39,087 nucleotides of DNA from DATCIH01 sp036507955 (GTDB lineage Bacteria > Bacillota > Clostridia > Clostridiales > Clostridiaceae). The notes beneath the pieces are model-generated. The model was not told the DNA's origin, searched no databases, and worked only from the letters and a program-made list of their open reading frames with translations. Below are positions 24,073 to 32,990 of this stretch, in pieces (the stretch's first letter is position 1; each line of letters starts with the position of its first letter). The stretch spans positions 1 to 39,087 of the forward strand of contig DATCIH010000094.1 of the NCBI GenBank assembly GCA_036507955.1, in the 5' to 3' direction. Made by a program: the position numbers and the translations under genes.

Positions 24073-25953
24073 TTACCTCGATTTCCTAAAAAAATGTTCT
24101 AAATAAATATGAAGAACGGTAATATCTGCTGGGGATACTCCAGATATTCTAGAAGCTTGCCCTAAGTTAAGGGGTTTAATCTTATTAAGCTTTTGAACGG
24201 CTTCTAGCCTTAGGCTTTTTATCTCAGAATAAATAACTTCATCAGGAATAATTCTATTTTCATACTTTTCAAACTGTCTAATTTGTTCGTTTTGTTTTTC
24301 AATATATCCCTCATACTTAGCTATAATATTTATTTGCTGAGTAACCTGTATTGGTAAAGGTTTTCTATCTTTATCTAACTCTACTACTAAATCGTAATCT
24401 AACTCAGGCCTTTTAATCAGTTCATACATACTTAAAGGCTTTTTTAATTCTACAGAACCAAGCTCCTTTAGAATATCATTTACAAATGACTTTCCTGTTA
24501 CCTGTAAGGCTTTTATTCTGATTAACTCTTCATCTATTGCTTTCTTTTTTTCTTTAAATATATTATACCTTTTTTCATCAACTAGACCAACACTTTTTCC
24601 AAGCTCAGTCAATCTTAAATCCGCATTGTCTTGTCTTAATACCAATCTATACTCAGCTCTTGAGGTCATCATTCTGTAAGGCTCCTGTGTCCCCTTTGTA
24701 ACTAAGTCATCAACTAAGACACCAATATAGCTCTCAGATCTTTTAAGCGTTATTAAGTCCTTCTCCTTAATCCTTAACGCTGCATTAATACCAGCTAATA
24801 TCCCTTGTGCGGCGGCCTCTTCATAACCTGAACTACCATTTATCTGTCCCGACGAAAAAAGACCTTTAATATTTTTGAATTCTAAAGTTGGTTTTAACTG
24901 AGTAGGATCAATGCAATCATATTCAATAGCATAAGCAGTTCTAAGCATTTCAACATTTTCAAGCCCTGTCACAGTTCTCAAGAACTTCAATTGGATTTCT
25001 TCTGGTAAAGAGCTGGACATACCTTGAACGTACATTTCATCAGTATTACTACCCTCTGGTTCAATAAAAATCTGATGTTGAAGCTTTTCAGGAAACCTCA
25101 TAACCTTATCTTCAATTGAAGGGCAATATCTTGGGCCTACGCTCTTAATCGTACCATTATACAGAGGTGACCTTCCTATATTATCTCTTATAACCTTATG
25201 AGTTAAATCATTAGTATAAGTCAAATAACAAGGTGCTTGTTCCTTCTTAATTTCATCATTTATAAAAGAGAAAGGTACAATCACTTCATCTCCTAATTGT
25301 ACAATCATCTTAGAAAAATCTACTGATCTTTTATTTATTCTAGCAGGGGTACCTGTTTTAAATCTTCTTAACTCTATACCTAACTTAAGTAAACTATTAG
25401 ATAACTCTTTAGCCGGAAAAAGGCCATTGGGTCCCCCTTCATAGATTACCTCCCCTATTATGATTTTACCTTTTAAATACGTACCTGTGGCAAGAATTAC
25501 AGCTTTACTTGTAAAATATGCTCCATTCTTAGTAAGTACACCTACCACAATATTATCTTTAACATCAATTTCTACAACTTCAATTTGCTTTAAAAAAAGT
25601 CCACTCTGCCTTTCAATTACATTCTTCATTCTTTCAGAGTATCTTTTTTTATCTGCTTGAGCTCTTAAAGAATGTACAGCCGGCCCCTTGGAAGTATTGA
25701 GCATCCTTGATTGAATAAATGTTTCATCTATATTTACTCCCATTTCACCGCCTAAAGCATCTAATTCCCTAACCAAGTGTCCTTTTGCAGTTCCCCCTAT
25801 ATTGGGGTTACATGGCATCATAGCTATACTGTCTAAGTGCATAGTACAAAGTAATGTCCTTGCACCTATCCTAGCACTCGCTAGTGCTGCCTCACACCCT
25901 GCATGTCCTGCTCCAATTACTATTACATCAAAATTATCAGCTAAAAATTTCAT
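24073..25953 (-). CDS. mnmG: tRNA uridine-5-carboxymethylaminomethyl modification enzyme MnmG
   Basis: A 626-residue FAD protein (GidA). With MnmE it adds the carboxymethylaminomethyl group to U34 of certain tRNAs. FAD motif VIGAGHAGCEAALASARIG (about 11-29), catalytic-cysteine region MMPCNPNIGGTAKGHLVREL, PRYCPSIEDKV and the C-terminal tRNA-binding helices (QASRISGVSPADI) are all present. A GGGGAG site precedes the ATG. It follows mnmE by 9 nt. Confidence 0.98.
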   Translation of the reverse strand: MKFLADNFDVIVIGAGHAGCEAALASARIGARTLLCTMHLDSIAMMPCNPNIGGTAKGHLVRELDALGGEMGVNIDETFIQSRMLNTSKGPAVHSLRAQADKKRYSERMKNVIERQSGLFLKQIEVVEIDVKDNIVVGVLTKNGAYFTSKAVILATGTYLKGKIIIGEVIYEGGPNGLFPAKELSNSLLKLGIELRRFKTGTPARINKRSVDFSKMIVQLGDEVIVPFSFINDEIKKEQAPCYLTYTNDLTHKVIRDNIGRSPLYNGTIKSVGPRYCPSIEDKVMRFPEKLQHQIFIEPEGSNTDEMYVQGMSSSLPEEIQLKFLRTVTGLENVEMLRTAYAIEYDCIDPTQLKPTLEFKNIKGLFSSGQINGSSGYEEAAAQGILAGINAALRIKEKDLITLKRSESYIGVLVDDLVTKGTQEPYRMMTSRAEYRLVLRQDNADLRLTELGKSVGLVDEKRYNIFKEKKKAIDEELIRIKALQVTGKSFVNDILKELGSVELKKPLSMYELIKRPELDYDLVVELDKDRKPLPIQVTQQINIIAKYEGYIEKQNEQIRQFEKYENRIIPDEVIYSEIKSLRLEAVQKLNKIKPLNLGQASRISGVSPADITVLHIYLEHFFRKSR

Positions 25954-25962
25954 TTACTCCCC

Positions 25963-27342
25963 TCATTTTCCTATGCAAAATTTTGAGAAAATCTTATCAA
26001 TTATATCCTCTTCTAAAGTATCCCCAGTTATTTGCCCTAAATAATTCCATGCATTTTTCAAATCTATGCTTGCCAAATCTATTGCCATAGTGTTTCTTAA
26101 GGCTTCCTTAGCAGAGTCTATACACTCTTTAGTCCTTATTAGCGCTTCTTTATGTCTACTGTTAGTTAATATTAATTCATTACTATTAAACTGTCCAGTA
26201 AAAAAGATGTCTTTTATCCTACTTTTTAATTTATCCACACCATAACCTTCAATTACTGATACTTCTATAATGTTTTCTTCTAAAAGTTCTTTTAAAAAAT
26301 CAATATTTGCTTCACATATGAGATCTGATTTATTCAAAATTACAATATATTTCATATTTTGAATGTAATTAAAAATAAACATATCTTCTTTTGTTATTTC
26401 CTTACTTCTATCTAAAACGAATACAATTAAATCCGCCTCTTGAATTTTCTTTATTGATATATTTACACCAATTTTTTCAATTTCATCCTCTGATTCTCTA
26501 ATACCCGCCGTATCAGTAATCTTTAGCTGTATCCCATCAATACTGACACTCTCTTCAATAACATCTCTAGTAGTTCCGGGAATACTAGATACTATAGCTC
26601 TATCCTCCATTAGCAATAAATTTAATAGGGATGATTTTCCAACATTAGGTTTTCCAATTATTACCGTGTTGATTCCTTCCCTTACTATCTTTCCTTCATC
26701 TGCATAAGATAATAATTTGTCTATTGTTTTTTTAATGCTTATTAAACTTTTTACCACCATAACAGACGTTAATTCTTCTAAATCATCCTCTGGATAATCC
26801 ACAGTAGCTTCTATATGCGCAATTAACTCCAGAATGTTATCTCTTAGTATATTTATTTTACTTGATAGATGACCTTCTGATTGAAAAACTGCAGCTTTAA
26901 GACCTACCTCTGTTTTTGCATTAATGATATCTATTACTGCTTCTGCTTGGCTCATATCTAATCTTCCATTAATGAAGGCTCTTTTAGTAAATTCACCAGG
27001 TTCTGCAAGTCTAGCTCCCACTTTAATAACTTCTTCTAATATAAGTTTTGCGGATACAACACCACCATGACAATTGATTTCAATTGTATCCTCTGCTGTA
27101 AAACTTTTAGGTCCCTTCATAAAAGTTATTAATACTTCGTCTATATCTTGTTTCGAATCATTTTCATGAATAAAGCCATATCTTAGGGTGTGGCTTTTCA
27201 TTTCCTTTATTTCAGCACCAGCCTTTGTTCTAAAGATTTTTGAAACTATTTGAAATGCTTTTGCACCACTTATTCTTACTATTGCAATTCCTCCAATACC
27301 CAATGCAGTCCCTATGGCTACAATAGTATCATTATCTTTCAA
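25963..27342 (-). CDS. mnmE: tRNA modification GTPase MnmE
   Basis: MnmE (TrmE), partner of MnmG in wobble-uridine modification. Order: N-terminal tetrahydrofolate-binding domain (DTIVAIGTALGIGGIAIVRISG), helical domain, an inserted G domain with GKPNVGKSSL (about 228-237), DTAG and NKSD, and the invariant C-terminal CIGK. The TTG at 27342 fits the family N-terminus and has GAGGTG 6 nt before it. An in-frame GTG at 27351 lies inside that ribosome site but cannot be excluded. Confidence 0.95.
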   Translation of the reverse strand: MKDNDTIVAIGTALGIGGIAIVRISGAKAFQIVSKIFRTKAGAEIKEMKSHTLRYGFIHENDSKQDIDEVLITFMKGPKSFTAEDTIEINCHGGVVSAKLILEEVIKVGARLAEPGEFTKRAFINGRLDMSQAEAVIDIINAKTEVGLKAAVFQSEGHLSSKINILRDNILELIAHIEATVDYPEDDLEELTSVMVVKSLISIKKTIDKLLSYADEGKIVREGINTVIIGKPNVGKSSLLNLLLMEDRAIVSSIPGTTRDVIEESVSIDGIQLKITDTAGIRESEDEIEKIGVNISIKKIQEADLIVFVLDRSKEITKEDMFIFNYIQNMKYIVILNKSDLICEANIDFLKELLEENIIEVSVIEGYGVDKLKSRIKDIFFTGQFNSNELILTNSRHKEALIRTKECIDSAKEALRNTMAIDLASIDLKNAWNYLGQITGDTLEEDIIDKIFSKFCIGK

Positions 27343-27405
27343 CCTTCTCACCTCTTTAAAATTTTTAGTATTACTATCATTATTATTATATATAAAACTG
27401 TTTTT

Positions 27406-27435
27406 AATTAAAAAGAAAGCCCTTAGGCTTTCTTT
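27406..27435 (-). terminator. Terminator after jag
   Basis: On the minus strand AAAGAAAGCC (complement of 27426-27435) pairs perfectly with GGCTTTCTTT (complement of 27412-27421) around TAAG, followed by T-rich sequence. The stem overlaps the last codons and stop of jag, so it ends the rpmH-rnpA-yidD-yidC-jag transcript. Confidence 0.8.
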
Positions 27436-28049
27436 AGATCTACTACAACTCTTCGATAAGGTTCTTCACCTTCACTATAGGTTTCCACATTAGGATCCTC
27501 CTGCAGTGCAAAATGAATTATTCTTCTTTCATAAGGATTCATAGGTTCGAGTTTAACATATCTTCCAGACCTACGCACTCTGTATGCAACCTTCTCAGCT
27601 AACCTTCTTAACGTCTCTTCTCTTTTTAACCTATAATTTTCAGTATCTAAAACTACTCTTCTATATTCACCTTCATGACCTTTATTAACTATCAAGCTAA
27701 GCAAATATTGAAGAGAATCTAAGGTTTCTCCTCTGTAGCCAATAAGTATGCCCATATTTATTCCATTAATATCAATCTTTATAGAATCCTTCTCATCTCT
27801 AAAGATTACCTCAGCATCTATTTTCATAATTCTCAAAAGCTCCAAGATAAATTCCTTAGCATCTGCCAAATTATTTTTTCTTACTGTAACTTTTATAGTA
27901 GCTGGTTTAGCACCAAATAAGCCAAATAAGCCATTACTACCTTCAGTAATTATTTCAACATCAACTTTATCTTCAGTTGCGTTTAATTCCTTTAAAGCCT
28001 TTCCTAAAGCATCTTGGACAGTTTTTCCTGACATCTCAATATATTTCAT
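27423..28049 (-). CDS. jag: RNA-binding protein Jag (KhpB)
   Basis: A 208-residue protein with an N-terminal Jag-N domain (MSGKTVQDALGKALKEL), a KH domain (about 85-150, GILIGYRGETLDSLQYLLSLIVN) and an R3H domain (EPMNPYERRIIHFALQ). KhpB-type proteins bind RNA and influence cell-wall and sporulation functions. The ATG at 28049 has AAGGAG 7 nt before it; an in-frame ATG at 28094 would overlap yidC and lacks such a site. It follows yidC as in other Firmicutes. Confidence 0.94.
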   Translation of the reverse strand: MKYIEMSGKTVQDALGKALKELNATEDKVDVEIITEGSNGLFGLFGAKPATIKVTVRKNNLADAKEFILELLRIMKIDAEVIFRDEKDSIKIDINGINMGILIGYRGETLDSLQYLLSLIVNKGHEGEYRRVVLDTENYRLKREETLRRLAEKVAYRVRRSGRYVKLEPMNPYERRIIHFALQEDPNVETYSEGEEPYRRVVVDLKKA

Positions 28050-28065
28050 ACATACACTCCTTGAC

Positions 28066-28752
28066 CTAACTATTTGCTTTAACCAATTTCGCATCTATTT
28101 TTCTTATAAGCAAAGTTTGTCCTAATTGGAATACATTACTTACAACCCAATATAAAACTAACGCAGCGTTAAAACCATAACTCATAAAGGTCATAAGTAA
28201 GGTCATTGTTATATTCATAGTGCTAGCTTGCTTTGCTTGAGCTCCCTCACCTTTTGGTGTAATAATTGATGTAGATATATAGGTTGATAATCCAGATAAA
28301 ATAACTAATGGAATATCATGAGGTTGAGATAAATCAGCAATCCATAAAAAATGCGCGCCACTCAAATTTGGAATGTTTCTAAACACATAAAACATAGCTA
28401 TTAAAACTGGCCATTGTATAAGTAATGGTAAACATCCTGCAAAAGGATTAACACCTTTTTCTTTATATAAAGCCATTGTTTCCTGTTGAAGCTTTGTTGG
28501 ATCACTCTTATATTTAGTTTGTATTACCTTTAATTCAGGCTGTATTTCCTGCATTCTTAAAGTAGACCTTATCTGTTTTATGTTTAACGGTAACAAACAA
28601 AGTTTAATAAGTATGGTAAACAGGATAATTGCAAATCCTATAGCTAAACCTTTATCAATGCCCATATTTAAGTTTAAATAATGGAATATAAAATTAAAAA
28701 TATTATTTAAAAAATCATTTATAACTTTCATCAATTGACCAAAAATTGCCAA
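28066..28752 (-). CDS. yidC: Membrane protein insertase YidC
   Basis: A 228-residue YidC/Oxa1/SpoIIIJ-type insertase with five membrane helices. The conserved hydrophilic-groove Arg is in IKQIRSTLRMQEIQPELK; NPFAGCLPLLIQWPVLIAMFYVFRN is the family core. Unlike many SpoIIIJ proteins, no lipoprotein signal Cys is visible at the N-terminus. The start is TTG at 28752 with GGAGG 8 nt before it. Confidence 0.95.
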   Translation of the reverse strand: MAIFGQLMKVINDFLNNIFNFIFHYLNLNMGIDKGLAIGFAIILFTILIKLCLLPLNIKQIRSTLRMQEIQPELKVIQTKYKSDPTKLQQETMALYKEKGVNPFAGCLPLLIQWPVLIAMFYVFRNIPNLSGAHFLWIADLSQPHDIPLVILSGLSTYISTSIITPKGEGAQAKQASTMNITMTLLMTFMSYGFNAALVLYWVVSNVFQLGQTLLIRKIDAKLVKANS

Positions 28753-28770
28753 AGTATTAACCTCCGAAGT

Positions 28771-28980
28771 TTATTTAACTGGATCATAACCACCCTTATT
28801 GAAAGGATGACATTTCGAAATTCTTTTTATAGCCATTCTAGTACCTCTTAACGCCCCATATTTCTCAATCGCTTCTAACGAATATTGAGAACAACTAGGA
28901 TAAAATCTACAACTTGGACTTTTTAACGGTGATATAAATTTTCTATAAAAATTAATTAGATTAATTAAGATTTTTTTCAT
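28771..28980 (-). CDS. yidD: Membrane protein insertion efficiency factor YidD
   Basis: A 69-residue YidD with the family motif PSCRFYPSCSQYSLEAIEKYG and CHPFNKGGYDPV. It helps YidC-dependent membrane insertion. It overlaps the end of rnpA by 20 nt, the usual tight arrangement. Confidence 0.96.
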   Translation of the reverse strand: MKKILINLINFYRKFISPLKSPSCRFYPSCSQYSLEAIEKYGALRGTRMAIKRISKCHPFNKGGYDPVK

Positions 28981-29311
28981 CTATATACAAACCTGCCTTT
29001 TTAAACAGATTTATTAACGAATCCTCAATTTTATGATAATCTTTACTCGCTGAGCTAACTCTAGCTATAAACACTAAATCAAAATTACCCTTTATTAAAT
29101 TGGAATTTAGTCTATAGCTTTCTGAAATTAATCTTTTAACTCGGCTTCTCACTACACTTTTTCCAACTTTTTTGCTTACAGATATACCGATTCTGTTTAA
29201 ACCCTTTTTATTTCTATTAGCATATAAAACTAATAAACCATTTGAAAAAGATTTGCCTCTATTATAAACTGATCTAAATTCATAATTCTTTCTTATCTTG
29301 TTTTCTTTCAT
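28961..29311 (-). CDS. rnpA: Ribonuclease P protein component
   Basis: A 116-residue basic protein subunit of RNase P, which trims the 5' ends of tRNA precursors. The RNR motif region is SKKVGKSVVRSRVKRLISESYR (about 46-67), and the N-terminal KIRKNYEFRSVYNRGKSF is typical. AAGGAG precedes the ATG. It lies between rpmH and yidD. Confidence 0.97.
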   Translation of the reverse strand: MKENKIRKNYEFRSVYNRGKSFSNGLLVLYANRNKKGLNRIGISVSKKVGKSVVRSRVKRLISESYRLNSNLIKGNFDLVFIARVSSASKDYHKIEDSLINLFKKAGLYIDEKNLN

Positions 29312-29363
29312 AAATCTAGCTCCTTAAAATCTGCAAGTGCAGAAAAGGCCACAAACGCGGCCC

Positions 29364-29498
29364 TTACAATGTCAATCTCTTTCTACCCTTTAGTCTTCTT
29401 CTTTGAATAACATGTCTTCCATTTAAAGTGCTCATTCTTTTCCTAAAACCATGCTCTCTAGCTCTTTGCTTGGTTTTTGGCTGGTATGTCATAAACAT
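29364..29498 (-). CDS. rpmH: 50S ribosomal protein L34
   Basis: A 44-residue, very basic protein: MFMTYQPKTKQRAREHGF, RKRMSTLNGRHVIQRRRLKG and RKRLTL, the L34 pattern. A GGGGGTGG site lies 5 nt before the ATG at 29498. It is the first gene of the rpmH-rnpA-yidD-yidC-jag transcript and diverges from dnaA across the left part of oriC. Confidence 0.97.
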   Translation of the reverse strand: MFMTYQPKTKQRAREHGFRKRMSTLNGRHVIQRRRLKGRKRLTL

Positions 29499-29568
29499 TA
29501 AATCCACCCCCTTCACAAAACAATATCTATAGCAATATATATACTATCATTTAAAGATTTACTACTAA

Positions 29569-29597
29569 ATTATATATTTACACAACTTTATTGTCAA
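29569..29597 (-). promoter_or_regulatory. rpmH promoter (consensus)
   Basis: On the minus strand a perfect TTGACA (29592-29597) and a perfect TATAAT (29569-29574) are 17 nt apart, about 70 nt before rpmH. Confidence 0.8.
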
Positions 29598-29636
29598 GAA
29601 AAAGAAAATTGAAAAAAATCATAAAAAAAATATATT

Positions 29637-29748
29637 TGTGGATAACTTCTTGAATAGCTACATAGAATTTGTTATTATTAATACTATACTAAATAATTAA
29701 TTGTGCATTGAAAAGTTATTCACAGCATGTGTATAACTTTGTGCATAA
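29637..29748. other. oriC: Left oriC subregion: DnaA-box cluster upstream of dnaA
   Basis: Four exact TTATNCACA-type boxes lie here: TGTGGATAA (29637-29645, minus), TTATTCACA (29716-29724, plus), TGTGTATAA (29728-29736, minus) and TGTGCATAA (29740-29748, minus). Looser matches such as TTATTCATA (about 29773) follow. The 29499-29991 gap is very AT-rich and otherwise holds the two divergent promoters. This corresponds to the dnaA-upstream half of a bipartite Firmicutes origin. Confidence 0.85.
29708..29737 (+). promoter_or_regulatory. Probable dnaA promoter overlapped by DnaA boxes
   Basis: TTGAAA (29708-29713) and TATAAC (29732-29737, with TGTG before it) are 18 nt apart. One DnaA box fills the spacer and another covers the -10, which fits DnaA repressing its own gene. 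Confidence 0.5.
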
Positions 29749-29991
29749 CTTGTTTTAATTTGTAGAAAACTTTATTCATAACTAGATTATTCCTTTCTAT
29801 CCATGTATTTATTCAGTTTTATTTTGTGAATGAATATTTTTCTTCATTGTGTACAATGTCTAATTATGATTATTTACTAACAAAGTTATATACATGTTAT
29901 TATTGTTATAAACAAATTAAATCTAAATTAACTTTATGTTAATAATATATACACAAGCTGTATATATTCAAATTTGACAGGGGGATAAAAA

Positions 29992-31341
29992 ATGACTAAT
30001 CCTTTAACTGATCTATGGGATAGAACTTTAAACATAATTAAAGGAGAACTTACAGAAGTAAGTTTTAATACTTGGATTAAAAGTATTACACCTATCTCTA
30101 TGGAAAGAGAAACTTTAGTATTATCTGTTCCAAACGATTTTACTAAAGGGATATTAGAAAGTAGATATAAGGATTTATTAATCAACGCAGTTAAAATGAT
30201 AACTTCTATTAAATATGCTATAGATTTTATTGTTATAACGGAGGAAACAGCCGTGACGGCTGAGAAAACAGATCTAAATAGAAATAGTTTAGCCCAAGCT
30301 TCTATAAATGAGTCCTCAGGAAATTTAAATCCTAAATATACATTTGATACCTTTGTCATAGGTAATAGTAATAGATTTGCTCATGCTGCATCTTTAGCAG
30401 TAGCTGAATCTCCTGCAAAAGCTTATAATCCACTTTTTATATATGGTGGAGTAGGTCTTGGAAAAACTCATTTAATGCATGCAATAGGACACTATATATT
30501 AGAAAATAATCCTAAAGCAAAAGTAGTATATGTTACTTCCGAAAAATTCATGAATGAGCTTATAAACTCGATAAAAGATGATAAGAATGAAGAATTTAGA
30601 AACAAATATAGAAGCGTTGATGTACTACTAATAGATGATATTCAATTTATTGCTAATAAAGAAAGAACTCAGGAAGAATTTTTTCACACCTTCAACGATC
30701 TTCATCAATCAAATAAACAAATAATTCTTTCAAGTGATCGGCCTCCAAAAGAAATACCAACACTCGAAGATAGGTTAAGATCTCGTTTCGAATGGGGTCT
30801 TACAGCTGATATACAAGCTCCGGATTTTGAAACTAGAATAGCTATATTAAAGAAAAAAGCTGATAAAGAAAACTTAATTATTCCAAATGATGTATTCTCA
30901 TATGTAGCAAATGAAATAAAATCAAATATTAGAGAGCTTGAAGGAGCTTTAATAAGATTAGTTGCCTACTCTTCCCTTACAAATAAAGAAATCACTGTGG
31001 AATTAGTTTCTGAAGCCCTAAAGGATATAATTACAAATAATCAGCCAAGACAAATTACAATAGATTTAATACAAGAAGTAGTATCTAGTTATTTTAACTT
31101 GAAAGTCGAGGATTTTAAATCTCAAAGAAGATCAAGAAATGTATCCTTCCCTAGACAAATAGCCATGTATTTAAGCAGAAAACTTACAGATTCCTCCCTT
31201 CCAAAAATAGGGGAAGAGTTTGGAGGAAGAGATCATTCAACAGTTATTCACGCCTTTGAAAAAATAAATACAGGATTAAAGGAAGATGAAGCTCTACAGG
31301 AAACAGTTACAGAACTCACTAAAAAGTTAACTCATAAATAG
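29992..31341 (+). CDS. dnaA: Chromosomal replication initiator protein DnaA
   Basis: A 449-residue initiator that binds DnaA boxes, opens oriC and helps load DnaB. Domain I (about 1-80) starts LWDRTLNIIKGELTEVSFNTW; a short linker follows; the AAA+ domain III has GGVGLGKTH (about 152-160) and LLIDDIQFI. Domain IV ends with the DNA-binding signature GGRDHSTVIHAFEKI. GGGGG 7 nt before the ATG supports the start. Origin elements lie on both sides of the gene. Confidence 0.99.
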   Translation: MTNPLTDLWDRTLNIIKGELTEVSFNTWIKSITPISMERETLVLSVPNDFTKGILESRYKDLLINAVKMITSIKYAIDFIVITEETAVTAEKTDLNRNSLAQASINESSGNLNPKYTFDTFVIGNSNRFAHAASLAVAESPAKAYNPLFIYGGVGLGKTHLMHAIGHYILENNPKAKVVYVTSEKFMNELINSIKDDKNEEFRNKYRSVDVLLIDDIQFIANKERTQEEFFHTFNDLHQSNKQIILSSDRPPKEIPTLEDRLRSRFEWGLTADIQAPDFETRIAILKKKADKENLIIPNDVFSYVANEIKSNIRELEGALIRLVAYSSLTNKEITVELVSEALKDIITNNQPRQITIDLIQEVVSSYFNLKVEDFKSQRRSRNVSFPRQIAMYLSRKLTDSSLPKIGEEFGGRDHSTVIHAFEKINTGLKEDEALQETVTELTKKLTHK

Positions 31342-31414
31342 ACTAACTTATCTGTTACTAATATAGTGTTAGTTAAATGTTAATAATAATATCTTTTGCT
31401 TTATTATATAATAG

Positions 31415-31536
31415 TGTGGATAACAGTAGAATTTTGTGTTTGCTTATCCACAACTATTTTTTTCTGTAAACCATTGATCTTACTGCTCTGTAGCGGTTAT
31501 TAACAAATCCACAGTCCCTACTACTATTACTACTAT
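31415..31536. other. oriC: oriC unwinding region: DnaA boxes and DnaA-trios
   Basis: In the 251-bp dnaA-dnaN gap, exact boxes TGTGGATAA (31415-31423) and TTATCCACA (31444-31452) are followed by two degenerate boxes (TTATTAACA 31497-31505 and AAATCCACA 31505-31513). A short GTCC spacer follows, then six triplets CTA-CTA-CTA-TTA-CTA-CTA (31518-31535), which read 3'-GAT-5' or 3'-AAT-5' on the other strand. Box, GC spacer and DnaA-trio is the known Firmicutes origin-opening module. AT-rich DNA after it (31536-31575) is the likely melting site. Confidence 0.88.
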
Positions 31537-31592
31537 ATTTAAATACTATTATCTATCTTATTCTAAAACTACTCTAAAAATGGAGGAATAAA

Positions 31593-32690
31593 ATGAAATT
31601 CTTATGTAAACAATCATTCTTAATTGATGCAATATCTGCAGCACAAAAAGCAGTAACCGGAAAATCTACAAAACCAATTTTACAAGGTTTACTAATAAAA
31701 GCAGAAGACGGTATAATAACAATCATAGGTTCAGATATAGATATGAGCATTGAAACTAAAATACAAGCAGATATACATGAAGTTGGCTCAATAGTAGTTG
31801 ATTCGAGGATGTTTGGAGATATTATAAGAAAATTACCTAATGATACAATAATGATAAGTACCTCAGAATCAAATTTAATAGAAATAATATGTCAGAAATC
31901 AAAATTTAATTTAGTATTTATGAATCCAGATGAATTTCCAACTCTTCCAAAGATAAATGAAAATATAATATTAAATATTCCTCAGATTATTTTAAAAAAT
32001 ATGATAAAGGGTACTATTTTTGCAATAGCACAAGAAGAGACAAGACCGATACTGCAAGGAGTTTTATTTGAACTTAAAGATAATAAATTGAATTTAGTAG
32101 CCTTAGATGGCTATCGCTTAGCCCTGAGAAAAGAAAATATTGAAAATGCTAACACTATAAATGCTGTAATACCTGGTAAATCGCTAACGGAAATTTCTAA
32201 AATATTATCTGATGTGGAAACCAAAGTAAATATAACTTTTACAACTAATCATATTTTGTTTAATTTGGGAAATACTAAGATAATTTCCAGATTACTAGAA
32301 GGCGAATTTATTAAATATTCTACTATTCTTCCAACAGAATATAACTCAAAAGTTACTGTAAAAAAAGAAGAGCTTTTAGATTGTATTGAAAGAGCATCTT
32401 TAATGTCTAAAGAAGGCAGTAATAATTTGATCAATATAGATATACTAGAAAATAACATGGTGATAACCTCTAACTCTCAATATGGTAAAGTAAGAGAGGA
32501 ATTAAATATTATTCTTGAGGGAAACACTCTAGAAATAGCTTTTAACTCTAAATACTTGATAGATATATTGAAAAATATTGAAGAAGAAGAAATAATCATG
32601 GAATATACTAGTAGTGTAAGCCCTTGTATTATAAAAAATAGTGTAAATAATAATAGTAATTATTTAGTATTACCAGTAAGAAGAAATTAA
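31593..32690 (+). CDS. dnaN: DNA polymerase III beta subunit (sliding clamp)
   Basis: A 365-residue beta clamp made of three similar domains. ISAAQKAVTGKSTKPILQGL (domain 1), FAIAQEETRPILQGVLFEL and DGYRLALRKE (domain 2) and the C-terminal YLVLPVRRN (domain 3, partner-binding pocket) are typical. It holds the polymerase on DNA. GGAGG precedes the ATG. It lies directly after the oriC unwinding region. Confidence 0.98.
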   Translation: MKFLCKQSFLIDAISAAQKAVTGKSTKPILQGLLIKAEDGIITIIGSDIDMSIETKIQADIHEVGSIVVDSRMFGDIIRKLPNDTIMISTSESNLIEIICQKSKFNLVFMNPDEFPTLPKINENIILNIPQIILKNMIKGTIFAIAQEETRPILQGVLFELKDNKLNLVALDGYRLALRKENIENANTINAVIPGKSLTEISKILSDVETKVNITFTTNHILFNLGNTKIISRLLEGEFIKYSTILPTEYNSKVTVKKEELLDCIERASLMSKEGSNNLINIDILENNMVITSNSQYGKVREELNIILEGNTLEIAFNSKYLIDILKNIEEEEIIMEYTSSVSPCIIKNSVNNNSNYLVLPVRRN

Positions 32691-32720
32691 AGGAGGTTTA
32701 GATTATCCATAATATGGGTA
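32691..32720 (+). promoter_or_regulatory. Distant ribosome site with intervening hairpin before the S4 gene
   Basis: A strong AGGAGG (32691-32696) lies 34 nt before the S4-protein ATG, too far for normal use. TTATCCAT-type pairing (32704-32710 with 32714-32720, 7 bp, 3-nt loop) lies between and would shorten the gap to about 17 nt. A 5-codon frame ATG at 32713 is also within reach of the site. Confidence 0.4.
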
Positions 32721-32730
32721 TAAATATAAT

Positions 32731-32937
32731 ATGAATGAAATAAAAATAAAAACAGAAATAATAAAATTGGATTCCTTTTTAAAATGGGCAGGACTTGTAG
32801 GTTCAGGAGCAGAAGGAAAGTTATTAATAAATGATGGAAAAGTAAAATTAAATGGAGAAATTGAAACCCAAAGAGGAAAAAAATTGAAAGCTGGAGATGT
32901 GATAGAATTTTTAGGAGAGAAATATAACATTATATAA
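32731..32937 (+). CDS. yaaA: S4-domain RNA-binding protein (YaaA/RlbA type)
   Basis: A 68-residue S4-like protein: TEIIKLDSFLKWAGLVGSGA, then KLLINDGKVKLNGEIETQRGKKL. It sits between dnaN and recF as B. subtilis yaaA does, and that family is linked to ribosome assembly. In-frame upstream sequence meets a stop at 32710, so the ATG at 32731 is the only usual start, yet no ribosome site is close to it. Confidence 0.93.
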   Translation: MNEIKIKTEIIKLDSFLKWAGLVGSGAEGKLLINDGKVKLNGEIETQRGKKLKAGDVIEFLGEKYNII

Positions 32938-32990
32938 TAAGTAAAAAGCAATAATATTGAATTTATGTTATAATGTAAAATAGGTGTTTT

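Noticed and set aside
29339..29366. GGCC/GGCC hairpin between rpmH and rnpA as a terminator
   Set aside because: The stem is short and imperfect with no T-run, and rpmH and rnpA are normally co-transcribed.
29974..29979. TTGACA just before the dnaA start
   Set aside because: It lies 12 nt before the ATG, so no -10 element could fit ahead of the coding sequence; the promoter at 29708-29737 is far better placed.
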